From JBMOKU01 sp049324315 (GTDB lineage Bacteria; Bacillota; Clostridia; Peptostreptococcales; Thermotaleaceae): a DNA stretch of 50,811 bases. A model generated the notes under the pieces. That model had not been told where the DNA came from. It did not search any database and was given only the letters and a program-made list of their open reading frames with translations. Shown here in pieces: positions 41,161 to 50,720 of the stretch; the first letter of the stretch is position 1, and each line of letters begins with the position of its first letter. The stretch lies in NCBI GenBank assembly GCA_049324315.1, contig JBMOKU010000056.1, forward strand, positions 1 through 50,811, written 5' to 3'. The position numbers and the translations under genes are program-made.

Positions 41161-44100
41161 ATGCAGGAAAGTTCCTATGTAATGCAAAATACCAGTGAAT
41201 ATATATCCAATATTCCAGGTAGATTTCGAATGAAAATTGAAATATTAAAAAATAACCCCCATCTATGTGCTAGTTTGATGCATAAACTTTCAAATATTTC
41301 TGGGGTTTTCATGGTGAATGCAAATCATTACACCGGAAAACTTCTGGTACTATATGACACCTGTAAAACCACTACCTCTATTATTGAAAAAGAGATTTAC
41401 CAAACATTATTTCCAAATAACCTTCGCCAAAGAAGACAACAGGCGAAGAAAGCCCCTTTAGCCAAAGAACCTTTATCCTTAGAGGATTTTCGCAAACAAA
41501 AATTACTTCTGTCTAACGAATATTATCATTTCAACCTAGCTGTCAGGTCCCCTGAAATAAGCTATGGGAAGAACAAGGATTTATGGCATGTTCTTACATC
41601 TGAAGCAGTGCTACGCCACTTTAAAACAAATAAATTGCTGGGACTAACGAATGAAGAAGCAAAGGAACGGCTAGATCAATATGGATCAAATGAATTACTA
41701 AAGCACGGTCGAGAATCTATTTTTTCCATGTTCCTTCATCAGTTTGATGGCTCCATTATCAAGCTGTTTCTAGCAGCCAGCGGTTTATCTTTCCTATTAG
41801 GTAAAGCTGTAGACGCAATTACTATATTGGTTATCATTGGCGTTGAAGCTGCACTAGGTGTTTTACAAGAGTATAAAGCTGAAAAATCATTGGAAACTTT
41901 AAAAGAGCTGTCATCTCCTACTGCCCATGTCATTCGTGAAGGTATCAGCATTGAAATTCCATCAAGTCACGTTGTCCCTGGAGATATTATTTTACTGGAA
42001 GCCGGTAACCATGTTCCTGCAGACGCCAGACTGATTGAATGCTGCAACCTTGAAGTCATCGAATCATCCTTAACAGGTGAAAGTTACTCTATTCTGAAAC
42101 ATACACAAAAGATAGATGTTAAAAATATAGGGCTCGGTGACCGATATAATATGGTTTATATGGGGACATCTGTTATTCGTGGGAAAGGAAAAGCTGTTAT
42201 CACTGGTACAGGTATGAACACTGAAATGGGAAAGATAGCGTCTATGTTAGACAACTCAGAAAAAGAGCAAACGCCACTTCAAAAGGACTTAGACAAGCTG
42301 GGAAAAGTACTTTCCCTCGGTTGCATTGGCATTTGCAGCATTATCACCCTTACAGGAATCTTAAATGGTATTCCGTTTTTTGATATGCTTTCCACAGGTA
42401 TTTCTTTGGCTATAGGAGCTATTCCTGAAGGCCTTACAGCGGCGCTGATGATTTCACTTGCCTTTGGTGTTCAAAGAATGTCGAAAAAAAATGCCATTGT
42501 AAAAACATTACCTTCCGTTGAGACTCTAAGCGCAACAAAGGTCATCTGTACCGATAAAACAGGAACTTTAACGAAAAATGAAATGACTGTAAAGGAATTA
42601 TATACTTGGGGTAAAGATATCAATGTAGGTGGTGAAGGATACAATCGTGAAGGGGATTTCTTTCTAAACGACATAGTAATTGATGCCAATGAGCATCAGG
42701 ATATCTATGGGCTGCTCACTGCCGGCTATTTATGCAACAATGCTCAAATCATGAAAAAGGGAGAAACGGAATTTGATATCAAAGGAGATCCTACAGAAGC
42801 TGCTTTGTTAATTGCAGTAGAAAAATCCGGTATTTCAAAGGATATATATCATTGTTATACACGTACCCGGGAAATCCCCTTCGATTCTTCGAGAAAAATC
42901 ATGACGGCAATCTGTAAAGATAAGCACGGACAATACTCCGTCCACTCAAAGGGAGCCATTGATACATTGATAGATCGATGCAGCCACATTCAAATCAATA
43001 GTGAAATAGTAGAATTGACAGATCAGCATGTAAAGCAAATCATGGAAAAGAACAAAGCCATGGCTTCAAAAGCACTAAGGATATTGGCCCTTGCCTACAA
43101 ACCACTGCATGAAAAACCCGGTGATATTGATAATCCGTCATTAGAAGAAGACATGATATTCCTTGGTCTAATAGGGATGATGGATCCACCCCGGTCCGAA
43201 GTAAAAGATGCTATCCAAAAATGTCATCAAGCAGGTATCAAGGTCGTTATGATCACGGGCGACCACAAGGAAACAGCCGCAGCTGTCGCTGAATCCATCA
43301 ATCTTCTGATGGAAAATGGTGTTATATTGTCCGGTGAAGAACTAGACGCTATGGAGGAAATGGAACTGGCAGAAATCATCGACAATGTACAGGTATTTGC
43401 TAGAACTTGTCCACAGCAGAAATTAAAAATTGTAAAAGCATTTAAAAAGAAAGGCTATATCGTGGCTATGACTGGAGATGGCGTTAATGATGCTCCAGCT
43501 GTGAAAGAAGCTCACATAGGTATCGCCATGGGTAAATCCGGCACCGACGTAACGAGAGAAGCCTCCTCTATCATTCTTACCGATGATAACTTCAATACTA
43601 TTGTAAAGGCTGTAGAGGAAGGGCGAACCGTTAGCCGCAACATTAAAAAGTTTATGAAATACGTTTTAGCCGGAAATTTTGCAGAAGTCTTGGCAATTTT
43701 TTTGGCCTCGTTATCTGGTCTTCCGATACCTTTAGTTCCTGGTCAGATTTTAATGATTAACCTCGTTACGGAAGGAATTCCCGCATTATCTCTTGGATTA
43801 GATCCACCAGAAAAAAATATTATGTCTGAACCCCCAAGAAATCCAGAAGAGAGTATTTTTGATAAAAAGCTGCGAAGAAAAATTATTTCAAAAGGTGTAG
43901 CATGTGGGCTAGCGACATTAGGAATATTTGTAAGTTCTTTCCATATAACTGGAAACCTGGCAAAAGCTCGAACCATGGCCTTTGCAAATTTGGTCTCCTG
44001 CCAAATGCTTCACACCTTTGAATGCAGTTCTATGTCCATTCGAGAAAACAAATTTCTGCTTCCATCCGTGCTCATTTCAACGGGAATTATGCTGGCTTCC

Positions 44101-44265
44101 ATCTATGTACCTCCATTGAGAAGCATCTTCGGCATGGCTCCCCTCAATCTAATGGAATGGGGTATCGTCCTCGTCTCTTCATCTGTTTTGAGCAGGATTG
44201 ATGATTTTCTAAGAGATCTGTTGTTTGTCACAAGAGTGAGGAAAACACCTTCCTTTGGTGTATAA
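41161..44265 (+). CDS. P2A-like cation-transporting P-type ATPase with N-terminal HMA-like domain
   Basis: A 1034-residue pump. An HMA-like N-terminal domain (ISNIPGRFRMKIEILKNN) lacks CxxC and resembles the two neighbouring ATPases. The rest is P2A: TGES (T305-E307), phosphorylation D465 in DKTGTLT, hinge GDGVND near D773, transmembrane motif IPEGLTAAL (P422-E423). In helix six NLVTEGIPALSLG (N867, E871) has Glu where SERCA has Asp (NLVTDG). Cation likely Ca, Mn or Mg; not settled. GAAGGAGG precedes ATG at 41161; an upstream 14-codon extension lacks a site. Bidirectional terminator follows. Confidence 0.85.
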   Translation: MQESSYVMQNTSEYISNIPGRFRMKIEILKNNPHLCASLMHKLSNISGVFMVNANHYTGKLLVLYDTCKTTTSIIEKEIYQTLFPNNLRQRRQQAKKAPLAKEPLSLEDFRKQKLLLSNEYYHFNLAVRSPEISYGKNKDLWHVLTSEAVLRHFKTNKLLGLTNEEAKERLDQYGSNELLKHGRESIFSMFLHQFDGSIIKLFLAASGLSFLLGKAVDAITILVIIGVEAALGVLQEYKAEKSLETLKELSSPTAHVIREGISIEIPSSHVVPGDIILLEAGNHVPADARLIECCNLEVIESSLTGESYSILKHTQKIDVKNIGLGDRYNMVYMGTSVIRGKGKAVITGTGMNTEMGKIASMLDNSEKEQTPLQKDLDKLGKVLSLGCIGICSIITLTGILNGIPFFDMLSTGISLAIGAIPEGLTAALMISLAFGVQRMSKKNAIVKTLPSVETLSATKVICTDKTGTLTKNEMTVKELYTWGKDINVGGEGYNREGDFFLNDIVIDANEHQDIYGLLTAGYLCNNAQIMKKGETEFDIKGDPTEAALLIAVEKSGISKDIYHCYTRTREIPFDSSRKIMTAICKDKHGQYSVHSKGAIDTLIDRCSHIQINSEIVELTDQHVKQIMEKNKAMASKALRILALAYKPLHEKPGDIDNPSLEEDMIFLGLIGMMDPPRSEVKDAIQKCHQAGIKVVMITGDHKETAAAVAESINLLMENGVILSGEELDAMEEMELAEIIDNVQVFARTCPQQKLKIVKAFKKKGYIVAMTGDGVNDAPAVKEAHIGIAMGKSGTDVTREASSIILTDDNFNTIVKAVEEGRTVSRNIKKFMKYVLAGNFAEVLAIFLASLSGLPIPLVPGQILMINLVTEGIPALSLGLDPPEKNIMSEPPRNPEESIFDKKLRRKIISKGVACGLATLGIFVSSFHITGNLAKARTMAFANLVSCQMLHTFECSSMSIRENKFLLPSVLISTGIMLASIYVPPLRSIFGMAPLNLMEWGIVLVSSSVLSRIDDFLRDLLFVTRVRKTPSFGV

Positions 44266-44275
44266 ATACGAAAGG

Positions 44276-44314
44276 AAAAAAGCGATTGGCATACTAGATA
44301 CCAATCGCTTTTTT
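44276..44314. terminator. Bidirectional terminator between the convergent ATPase transcripts
   Basis: AAAAAAGCGATTGG and CCAATCGCTTTTTT form a 14-bp stem with an 11-base loop; T-runs face both ways. Confidence 0.85.
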
Positions 44315-44316
44315 CT

Positions 44317-44511
44317 TTATCTTGCCAGCTTTCCCTTTTCTGATAAGAATCTTTCATGTCTATCCTGATCTAATTGGAAAAGACCCTTGCCTTCTTCCTT
44401 GCCGGACTCAATCAATTCCAGAAGGAAAGGAATAACCATATAGCTTACAAATGTCAATCCTAAAGCTACTATCAAGCTCTCTCCCGTGAAGGGCTTAAAT
44501 GGGTTTTTCAT
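44317..44511 (-). CDS. 64-aa small membrane protein downstream of an ATPase
   Basis: MKNPFKPFTGESLIVALGLTFVSYMVIPFLLEL is one strong hydrophobic segment after a short amphipathic start; the rest is charged (KEEGKGLFQLDQDRHERF). The NPFKPF...VALG start matches the 133-aa protein at 37101, and each follows a P1B-like ATPase. AAAGGAG precedes the ATG. Likely an interacting subunit. Confidence 0.65.
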   Translation of the reverse strand: MKNPFKPFTGESLIVALGLTFVSYMVIPFLLELIESGKEEGKGLFQLDQDRHERFLSEKGKLAR

Positions 44512-44538
44512 ATGCAGACTCCTTTCTTATCTTTTTAT

Positions 44539-46647
44539 CTATGCTCTTGTAGGTCGAATACGCTGTATTCTTGAACTGTTGAGTACCGCAATGATGGAAT
44601 TCATAGTATTCAACGTCTTCGCTTCAAACGGATCGATATATCCCATCATGGCGAGGATACCAAAGATCATATTATAGTATTGACTGAATCTTACATTATT
44701 TTCTATGCCCTTATAACTCTTTTCTGACAGTTCCAGTAAATCTGCAATTCTCATCATATGCTTGTTCGCTAAGATAGAATCTGACTGTACAACTGCCTGC
44801 TCTGCAGCGTGGATATTGTAAGAAATACTGATGTCAGCTGCCTTCATAGCATGGGTGTCATTGACGCCATCCCCTATCATAATGACCGTACCATGTTTCT
44901 TTTTCTCTTGGATGTAGCGTTCCTTGTCCCCCATGGAAAATTCTCCATGACACTGCTGAATATTCAACTGACTTCCAATATGATTGACATTGCGCTGCAG
45001 GTCACCGCTAATGATGGAGATATCCGTCACACCTTTTCTTTGCAGATATCGGATCAAAGCCAGGGCATCTTCCTCAACTTCTTCGGTTAAGGCTATTTTC
45101 GCCGCGAGTTTTTGACCTACAGCTACATAGATAGGCAAATCATAGCTATCCGTTGTTTTTGATTTCTTAGGCAAACCCTTGATTTTTTCTTCCTCCATCA
45201 GCTTTTCATTCCCGATCACAATTCTTACACCCTTATAATCAGAAATAACACCCCTGGAGGGTATGTATAGGATATTCTCTGCTGCGGTCTTTTGTACTCC
45301 GGATTCGTCCCGGAGGGCATGGGCTACAGGATGGTGGATATCTCCTTCGCAAGCAGCACAGATTTCCAGTATTTCTTCTTCCGTATATTTTTTATTATAT
45401 AACTCAATATGGGATATTCTTAGTCTTCCCTTGGTCAGTGTTCCGGTTTTATCAAAGATCAGGCTGTTTACGTGGATCAATTTTTCCACCGTATTGATAT
45501 TTCTAAGCACAATTTCATGCTTTCGCAGCAGCTTCATATAATTAGTAAGTCCAGATGTTATAGTAACCTTTGCTGCAGAAGGCGTCATCATCAGAAAGAC
45601 TGACCATGCACTCAACGTCGTACCGGTGATGAAGTAACTGGCCGCTGCCATGACAGAGGCAAAATAGATAGACCTTTCCTGATAAGCAGACACCCTTTTC
45701 TTTAGTGCCAAATCCTTTAATTTTAAGTCGGGCTTTGGCCTTTCCTGAGGAATATTATTGATTCTGACTTTCAGCTTCCCTGAAGTGACGACCATTCCCC
45801 TGGATACACGATCGCCCTTTTTTAAATGCCGTAGTTCAGGCTGACCGGTATAAAATATCTGATTAACCAATCCTTCTCCATCAATAACATTCCCTTCTAT
45901 CGTAATGGTTTCATTATTGTAGAAGGCAACAACATCCCCGGCCTCCATTGCTTTTAGCGGCATGAGCAGTTCTTCTCCTTCATAACAGTACCACATTAGT
46001 CGTGTAGGATTTGGGCTGCTCTGTAAAAGAAGCTTTTTATTTTGCAGTTCTGTATATGACTGAATAACATCGGTTACTGATTTTAAGAATAGGAGCATGG
46101 TACCTTTATTCCCTTCCCGCATGAAGGTAAAGGAGGTCCCTAACAATAGGATAAGCTTGTCCGCATCCGTTGGAAAGTATTTTCCGACTTTCTTGTAAGT
46201 TTTATTCAACTGAGGATATCCTTTAATAATGGTAATAGCAGCCGCCATTTTTAAGACTGGTAGGCTCCTGTTTAAGAAAAACTTTCCAAAGAAAAATTGT
46301 TTTATCTTAAACAATAGATAGATACCACCAAAGAAAGCCATCTTTTTTATGCTGCGTTTTAGCTTTTTCTCTTCTTCAAGATACTCTGCAAAATGCTGAT
46401 GAAGATAATCCAAATAGGGCGTTTCAGAATGCATCAGTTTCTGGAGCTTTTCCTGTATTTCATGCAAATCAATCTTACTGGTATCATATAGAATGACAAC
46501 AGTACCAATGGCAGGGTTGATTTTGCAGTTCCTTATGCCTATGGCATCCTTAAGATAAAATTCGATGATCTCTGATCTTTTTTTATCTCGAATCAGTATC
46601 TCATTTTTGAATCTCACTCTTCCTGGTATACTGCTAATAGCCTTCAT
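44539..46647 (-). CDS. P1B-like P-type ATPase with TGQ in place of TGE
   Basis: A 702-residue heavy-metal-type ATPase. HMA-like N-terminus without CxxC (ISSIPGRVRFKNEILI). The actuator loop is YTGQPELRH (T267, G268, Q269) where active pumps have TGES; Glu to Gln there is known to block dephosphorylation. Phosphorylation D399 in DKTGTLT, H439-P440 in the N-domain and GDGVND near 593 are kept. The transmembrane metal site is MTPSAAKV (T355-P356-S357) with no Cys. It may be a slow or regulatory pump. ATG at 46647 follows AGGAAAGG; the upstream 25-codon extension lacks a site. Confidence 0.75.
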   Translation of the reverse strand: MKAISSIPGRVRFKNEILIRDKKRSEIIEFYLKDAIGIRNCKINPAIGTVVILYDTSKIDLHEIQEKLQKLMHSETPYLDYLHQHFAEYLEEEKKLKRSIKKMAFFGGIYLLFKIKQFFFGKFFLNRSLPVLKMAAAITIIKGYPQLNKTYKKVGKYFPTDADKLILLLGTSFTFMREGNKGTMLLFLKSVTDVIQSYTELQNKKLLLQSSPNPTRLMWYCYEGEELLMPLKAMEAGDVVAFYNNETITIEGNVIDGEGLVNQIFYTGQPELRHLKKGDRVSRGMVVTSGKLKVRINNIPQERPKPDLKLKDLALKKRVSAYQERSIYFASVMAAASYFITGTTLSAWSVFLMMTPSAAKVTITSGLTNYMKLLRKHEIVLRNINTVEKLIHVNSLIFDKTGTLTKGRLRISHIELYNKKYTEEEILEICAACEGDIHHPVAHALRDESGVQKTAAENILYIPSRGVISDYKGVRIVIGNEKLMEEEKIKGLPKKSKTTDSYDLPIYVAVGQKLAAKIALTEEVEEDALALIRYLQRKGVTDISIISGDLQRNVNHIGSQLNIQQCHGEFSMGDKERYIQEKKKHGTVIMIGDGVNDTHAMKAADISISYNIHAAEQAVVQSDSILANKHMMRIADLLELSEKSYKGIENNVRFSQYYNMIFGILAMMGYIDPFEAKTLNTMNSIIAVLNSSRIQRIRPTRA

Positions 46648-46763
46648 GACTTCACCTTTCCTACTTGATAAAATGAAAAAAAGAGAATGAATAATAGCAT
46701 TCCCTATTGTGTCTATAACCATATACAGCTAGTATAACCTACATTTTGTAAAATCATTCCATA

Positions 46764-46791
46764 AACAAAAACACCCTCATAGCAAGGGTGC
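46764..46791 (-). terminator. Terminator after the GH18 gene
   Basis: On the minus strand CACCCT/AGGGTG with a seven-base loop, followed by TTTTTGTTT. It lies just past the stop at 46801. Confidence 0.75.
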
Positions 46792-46800
46792 AGACAAATA

Positions 46801-48498
46801 CTATCGGGTATTCATCATAGGCTCCAGTACGTCCCAAATGTCAGGGGTTTCAAATCCCCTCCTCCAGGAGGCCGCACCGGCCAGATTATATTTCTCTATC
46901 AGTTTGGCCTTTAATTCAATGGATTTCGCATCCTCAATCCATATCTTATGTGTTTTGCCATCTTTGGTATAAGAAGCATAATATTGTCCTGCAGCTTCGT
47001 CCCATATTTTTTCAATCTTTTGCTCTTTTAGCAAGTCGTTTATCGTTTGCATCCCTGCTGCTTTAGATTTGACATCCACAGCACCAGCTTCGGCCTGAGA
47101 AGGGGTTTCAGTCCAAATCCTTGTGTAGAAGGGGATACCTAGCAGTATTTTTTCTGGAGGTACTTCCTCCAGGATACCTTGTAATCCGTTTTCTACCCAT
47201 CCGATGGAAGCCACAGACCCACTGATGGGACTGGATGACCAATGTTCATCATAGGTCATAACAGCCATATAGTCCACCACTTCTCCTAATGCAGCGCGAT
47301 CATAGCATAAAGACCAGTTCTCCGTCATACTCTTTACGGTTACATCTATGGATACCGTCAAGCCTTTCTCATGGAACACAGGAACAAGTTCCCGTACAAA
47401 TTGAACCAACCTCTCTTTATCTTTGAGATATACATTTTCAAAATCAATGTTGATACCGTCCATATTATACTGCTTCACCAACGTTAAAACCCGATTGATC
47501 GCTTTTTCCCTGGCAGCGGCATCTTGTAAAAACTGATGGGTTAGGTCCGGGTCAAAGGAGTTGTTAAATAATGGCCAGATTTTGTATTCCTCATTCTTAG
47601 CCCAGCCTATATAATCTGTACTAATTTTATGTTTCACCGTCCCAGAAGCATCTGTGAGGCTCATCCACGTAGGGGATATAACATTCAAACCCTTCATCTC
47701 ACCGATTTGGGAAGTATCTGGATTCCTGCTGTGGACATGTTCCCAGGTGAGCAGTATCTTTTCTGTCTCTGGCATCCATACAGGCGAATCGTCCTGCTGC
47801 TTCACTCCTTCTATTTTCTCAATTTCACCTATTGTTTTAGAAGGAACATATGCAATTTGTCCGCTCTCGGTTAATATCTTTGTCCATTTTTCTGCTTCCT
47901 CCAATATCTCCAACGTTTCACCGGAGGAAATGATGTCGATAACTTCAGACCATATGCTTTCTTCCATTCTTGCCCTGACATCGCTTTTTACAGCTTTGGC
48001 AGCTGTACGGTTCCCATAGAGACTTTTTAATACTACCGTGTTGTTTTCCTGTATCCATTGGCTCTCAATGCCCAATCTCTCCGTTAATTGACTGATGGGA
48101 ATGAAAGGCTTGTCCTCAACATAGATCATTGGTGAAATATCTTTTATCAAGGTGGTGTTGAGTTTCACTGCATTTTCCAGGCCATAAAACCTTATAACAT
48201 CATTTTTCGTCGTGATTACTGCCATACGATTTTCTTCATCATAGTCTGTCCACACACCAAGCCCATCCCGTAGGATATCTAGTAAAACGTATATTTCACC
48301 ATGCTCTCCAATAATTTCTACGGTCTTCATATCATCTCCATAATCAATCACTTCATCTGATGTAAGAACGATCAATCGGGGAACCTGATGATAGACATTT
48401 GCCGCTTTGGAGAGAAAATAGAAATTATTCAACAAATACATTGCTGCAAAAATAATTGCTGCTGTAAGCAAAAGTATATAAAGAATCTTTCTTTTCAC
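46801..48498 (-). CDS. Membrane-anchored GH18 protein, YaaH/SleL-like, with copper-amine-oxidase-type N-domain
   Basis: A 565-residue protein. An N-terminal signal anchor (KRKILYILLLTAAIIFAAMYL) is followed by a stalk with copper-amine-oxidase-like repeats (VIDYGDDMKTVEIIGEHGEIYV and PMIYVEDKPFIPISQLTERLG), an SH3-like segment (AEKWTKILTESGQIAYVPSK), and a GH18 barrel with the catalytic motif MDGINIDFENVY (Glu near 353), MTYDEHWSSSP and ILLGIPFYTRIW. It may cleave peptidoglycan or chitin-like chains; in spore formers similar proteins act on cortex. The GTG at 48498 follows AAGGGGTGG by six bases; longer ATG frames lack a site. Confidence 0.85.
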   Translation of the reverse strand: MKRKILYILLLTAAIIFAAMYLLNNFYFLSKAANVYHQVPRLIVLTSDEVIDYGDDMKTVEIIGEHGEIYVLLDILRDGLGVWTDYDEENRMAVITTKNDVIRFYGLENAVKLNTTLIKDISPMIYVEDKPFIPISQLTERLGIESQWIQENNTVVLKSLYGNRTAAKAVKSDVRARMEESIWSEVIDIISSGETLEILEEAEKWTKILTESGQIAYVPSKTIGEIEKIEGVKQQDDSPVWMPETEKILLTWEHVHSRNPDTSQIGEMKGLNVISPTWMSLTDASGTVKHKISTDYIGWAKNEEYKIWPLFNNSFDPDLTHQFLQDAAAREKAINRVLTLVKQYNMDGINIDFENVYLKDKERLVQFVRELVPVFHEKGLTVSIDVTVKSMTENWSLCYDRAALGEVVDYMAVMTYDEHWSSSPISGSVASIGWVENGLQGILEEVPPEKILLGIPFYTRIWTETPSQAEAGAVDVKSKAAGMQTINDLLKEQKIEKIWDEAAGQYYASYTKDGKTHKIWIEDAKSIELKAKLIEKYNLAGAASWRRGFETPDIWDVLEPMMNTR

Positions 48499-48557
48499 CT
48501 GTTCCCACCCCTTTCTCTGGTTCATCTTTTGTATGGTATATACTTGCCGTCCATAAC

Positions 48558-48589
48558 GAAAAGGCCTCACCTGCTAGGAGGGAGGCCAT
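48558..48589 (-). terminator. Terminator before the GH18 gene
   Basis: On the minus strand GGCCTC / GAGGCC around a 13-base loop, followed by TTTTCG. It closes the 106-aa gene. Confidence 0.55.
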
Positions 48590-48663
48590 AGGTCTATACT
48601 TGTATTGTATAGTTGTTTTATTAGGTTTTCAAGACTTAATAATTGGCAATGATAGATTTCACG

Positions 48664-48984
48664 CTACTCTACAATAAAGGTTATTTTTCGATATAGATCT
48701 TGATTGAAGTTTTTCAACTGATTTTCAGCCTGCTGTTTATCTTTTACAACGACAAAAATATGTTGGAATTGCACCGTATCTAATAAATTCATCATTTTGT
48801 GTTTGCTAAATATAGGTATTTTAACATCCTGCGCATCAACAACCAGGTCATACTCCTTTAAATCCGTTGTCTTTAGCAGCTCATTATATTGATTCCACAA
48901 TCCTCTCAGATCACTATTATTCAGCATACCGGAACCCGTTATGGTACACTCTTTTTTTTCGTTGTTAATGTCCATCTTCAACAT
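48664..48984 (-). CDS. Unknown 106-aa protein, STAS/SpoIIAA-like
   Basis: MLKMDINNEKKECTITGSG, then LRGLWNQYNELL and EYDLVVDAQDVKIPIFSKHKMM read as strand-helix-strand like a STAS or SpoIIAA-type fold, followed by FQHIFVVVKDKQQAENQL. The D of DAQDV matches the usual acid. No exact family recognised. ATG at 48984 after GGGGGA; the in-frame TTG at 48990 lies within the leader. Function unknown. Confidence 0.5.
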   Translation of the reverse strand: MLKMDINNEKKECTITGSGMLNNSDLRGLWNQYNELLKTTDLKEYDLVVDAQDVKIPIFSKHKMMNLLDTVQFQHIFVVVKDKQQAENQLKNFNQDLYRKITFIVE

Positions 48985-49068
48985 TCCCAATTCCCCCCAT
49001 CAGCAATAAAAGCTATTATATTAATATATGCTTTTAAGAGCTGATTGTGACTAAAGAAATTTCAACAA

Positions 49069-49106
49069 AAAAACCATAGTACCGATACTTCGTCGGCCTA
49101 TGGTTT
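49069..49106 (-). terminator. Terminator after pepD
   Basis: On the minus strand AAACCATAG pairs with CTATGGTTT, with inner CCGA/TCGG; TTTTTTTG follows. About 30 bases beyond the stop of pepD. Confidence 0.8.
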
Positions 49107-49134
49107 CTGCTTTAGTTAAAAAAGTGAATGTATT

Positions 49135-50592
49135 TTACCCTTTTATCCGCTTTAACACTTCACATAAAAATTCGTATACTCTTTGTGTTGAAGAAATGCT
49201 GATATGCTCGTTTGGTGTATGAACATCATAAAGATTGGGTCCCATGGAAATCATATCGATGTCTCCGACTTTTTCTTTTAAAAATCCGCATTCTAAGCCT
49301 GCATGGATAGCATCAACCTTGATTTCCTTTCCGTACATTTCCCTGTAAACTTCTGTCATTAGATCTCTGACTGGAGAATCCACTTTATATTCCCATTCCG
49401 GATAGTCAGAGATTAGTTCCATTTTAGCACCAACGAAATCACATATGATTTGAATTCTATCATTAATTTCGTTCTTTAACGTTCTAACAGAACTTCTTAC
49501 AGCACTGTCAAAAGTAATTTCATCCTCTTTGGTTGTCAGCACACCAATATTATTGGAGCTTTCAACCAAGCCTGCAATATCGGCACTCATGGTTTGTACA
49601 CCAAAAGGCAATAATCTTAACGTACTGATTAAGCTATTTTTTGTATTCCTATGAAATACCTTTTTCACACTTTCCATTTTTTCCAGATAAATACGAATAT
49701 CAGGATCTGGCGTTTGGAATTCACTGGAGAATATCCTTTGATAGCTATCCACAATGCTTTCCAATTCTCCAGCGCTTGCTTTATGGATCATAATCACAGC
49801 ATCGGCCATTTTCGGTATAGCATTCATTTTCTCTCCACCGTTTGCACTGGCTATGTCCATGTCCATTTTTCCGTCTAATTCTTGCAGCAGTCTTCCCAGT
49901 AGCTTAATGGCACTGGCCCTGTTCTTGTTAATTTCCATACCGGAATGGCCACCCAGTAAGCCCTTTATCGAAATCTTGTATCCTATTTTATTCGAATCAA
50001 CAGCTTGCCATGTAATGGGCAGGTGTACAATATTGTTTACACCGCCGGCACATGAAGATAGTATGGTTCCTTCTTCTTCTGAATCGATGTTTATCAGAAT
50101 GTCTCCAGATATATTCTGAGGATTAAGATTTAACACACCATCCATTCCCGTTTCCTCAGCAACGGTAATCAATGCTTGAATCGGCGGGTGAGGCAGATCT
50201 TTTGATTCTACTATGGCCATGGTCATGGCTACGGCAATACCGTTGTCAGCCCCTAAAGTTGTCCCCTTTGTTCGTATCATATCACCATCTACTAAGATTG
50301 GAATAGGTTCTTTGGTAAAATCAAACGCTAATTCTTCTGCCTTTGCACATACCATGTCCATATGGCCTTGAAGGATCACGGTAGGGGCCTTCTCATATCC
50401 TGCTGTACCGGGCTTTTTGATGATAACATTGAGACAATCTTCCTGGATCACTTCTAATCCAAGGTCCTTTGCAAATTTCACCAAGTAATCACTGATTTCT
50501 TTTTCATTGCCGGAACCCCTGGGTATTCTTGTTAGTGCTTCAAAATGTCTGAATACGGCCTCTGGCTTTAAACCTGTCAATACATTTCCCAT
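49135..50592 (-). CDS. pepD: Aminoacyl-histidine dipeptidase (M20C)
   Basis: A 485-residue metallopeptidase. Zinc ligands are in VILQGHMDMVCAKA (about 74-87), TLGADNGIAVAM (about 112), AEETGMDGVL (about 145) and IDSEEEGTI (about 170). The lid domain includes GLLGGHSGMEINKNRASAIKLL. The C-terminal HTPNEHISISSTQ fits PepD. Splits Xaa-His dipeptides and other dipeptides in the cytoplasm. ATG at 50592 follows AAAGGAG; the upstream TTG is dropped. No operon partner. Confidence 0.92.
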   Translation of the reverse strand: MGNVLTGLKPEAVFRHFEALTRIPRGSGNEKEISDYLVKFAKDLGLEVIQEDCLNVIIKKPGTAGYEKAPTVILQGHMDMVCAKAEELAFDFTKEPIPILVDGDMIRTKGTTLGADNGIAVAMTMAIVESKDLPHPPIQALITVAEETGMDGVLNLNPQNISGDILINIDSEEEGTILSSCAGGVNNIVHLPITWQAVDSNKIGYKISIKGLLGGHSGMEINKNRASAIKLLGRLLQELDGKMDMDIASANGGEKMNAIPKMADAVIMIHKASAGELESIVDSYQRIFSSEFQTPDPDIRIYLEKMESVKKVFHRNTKNSLISTLRLLPFGVQTMSADIAGLVESSNNIGVLTTKEDEITFDSAVRSSVRTLKNEINDRIQIICDFVGAKMELISDYPEWEYKVDSPVRDLMTEVYREMYGKEIKVDAIHAGLECGFLKEKVGDIDMISMGPNLYDVHTPNEHISISSTQRVYEFLCEVLKRIKG

Positions 50593-50720
50593 CGCAAACA
50601 ACTCCTTTGTTTCAACTTAATTTAACTCGTTGTGCTAGTTGATGTAGATTTGCTTTGTGGAGAGGCTTATAGAGTTTGTTAGCGCAGCGGAAGATTCGTT
50701 GCATCAAATGTTTGAACAAA

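Noticed and set aside
47629..48019. Plus-strand frames inside the GH18 gene
   Set aside because: They are antisense to strongly conserved GH18 sequence and have no ribosome sites.
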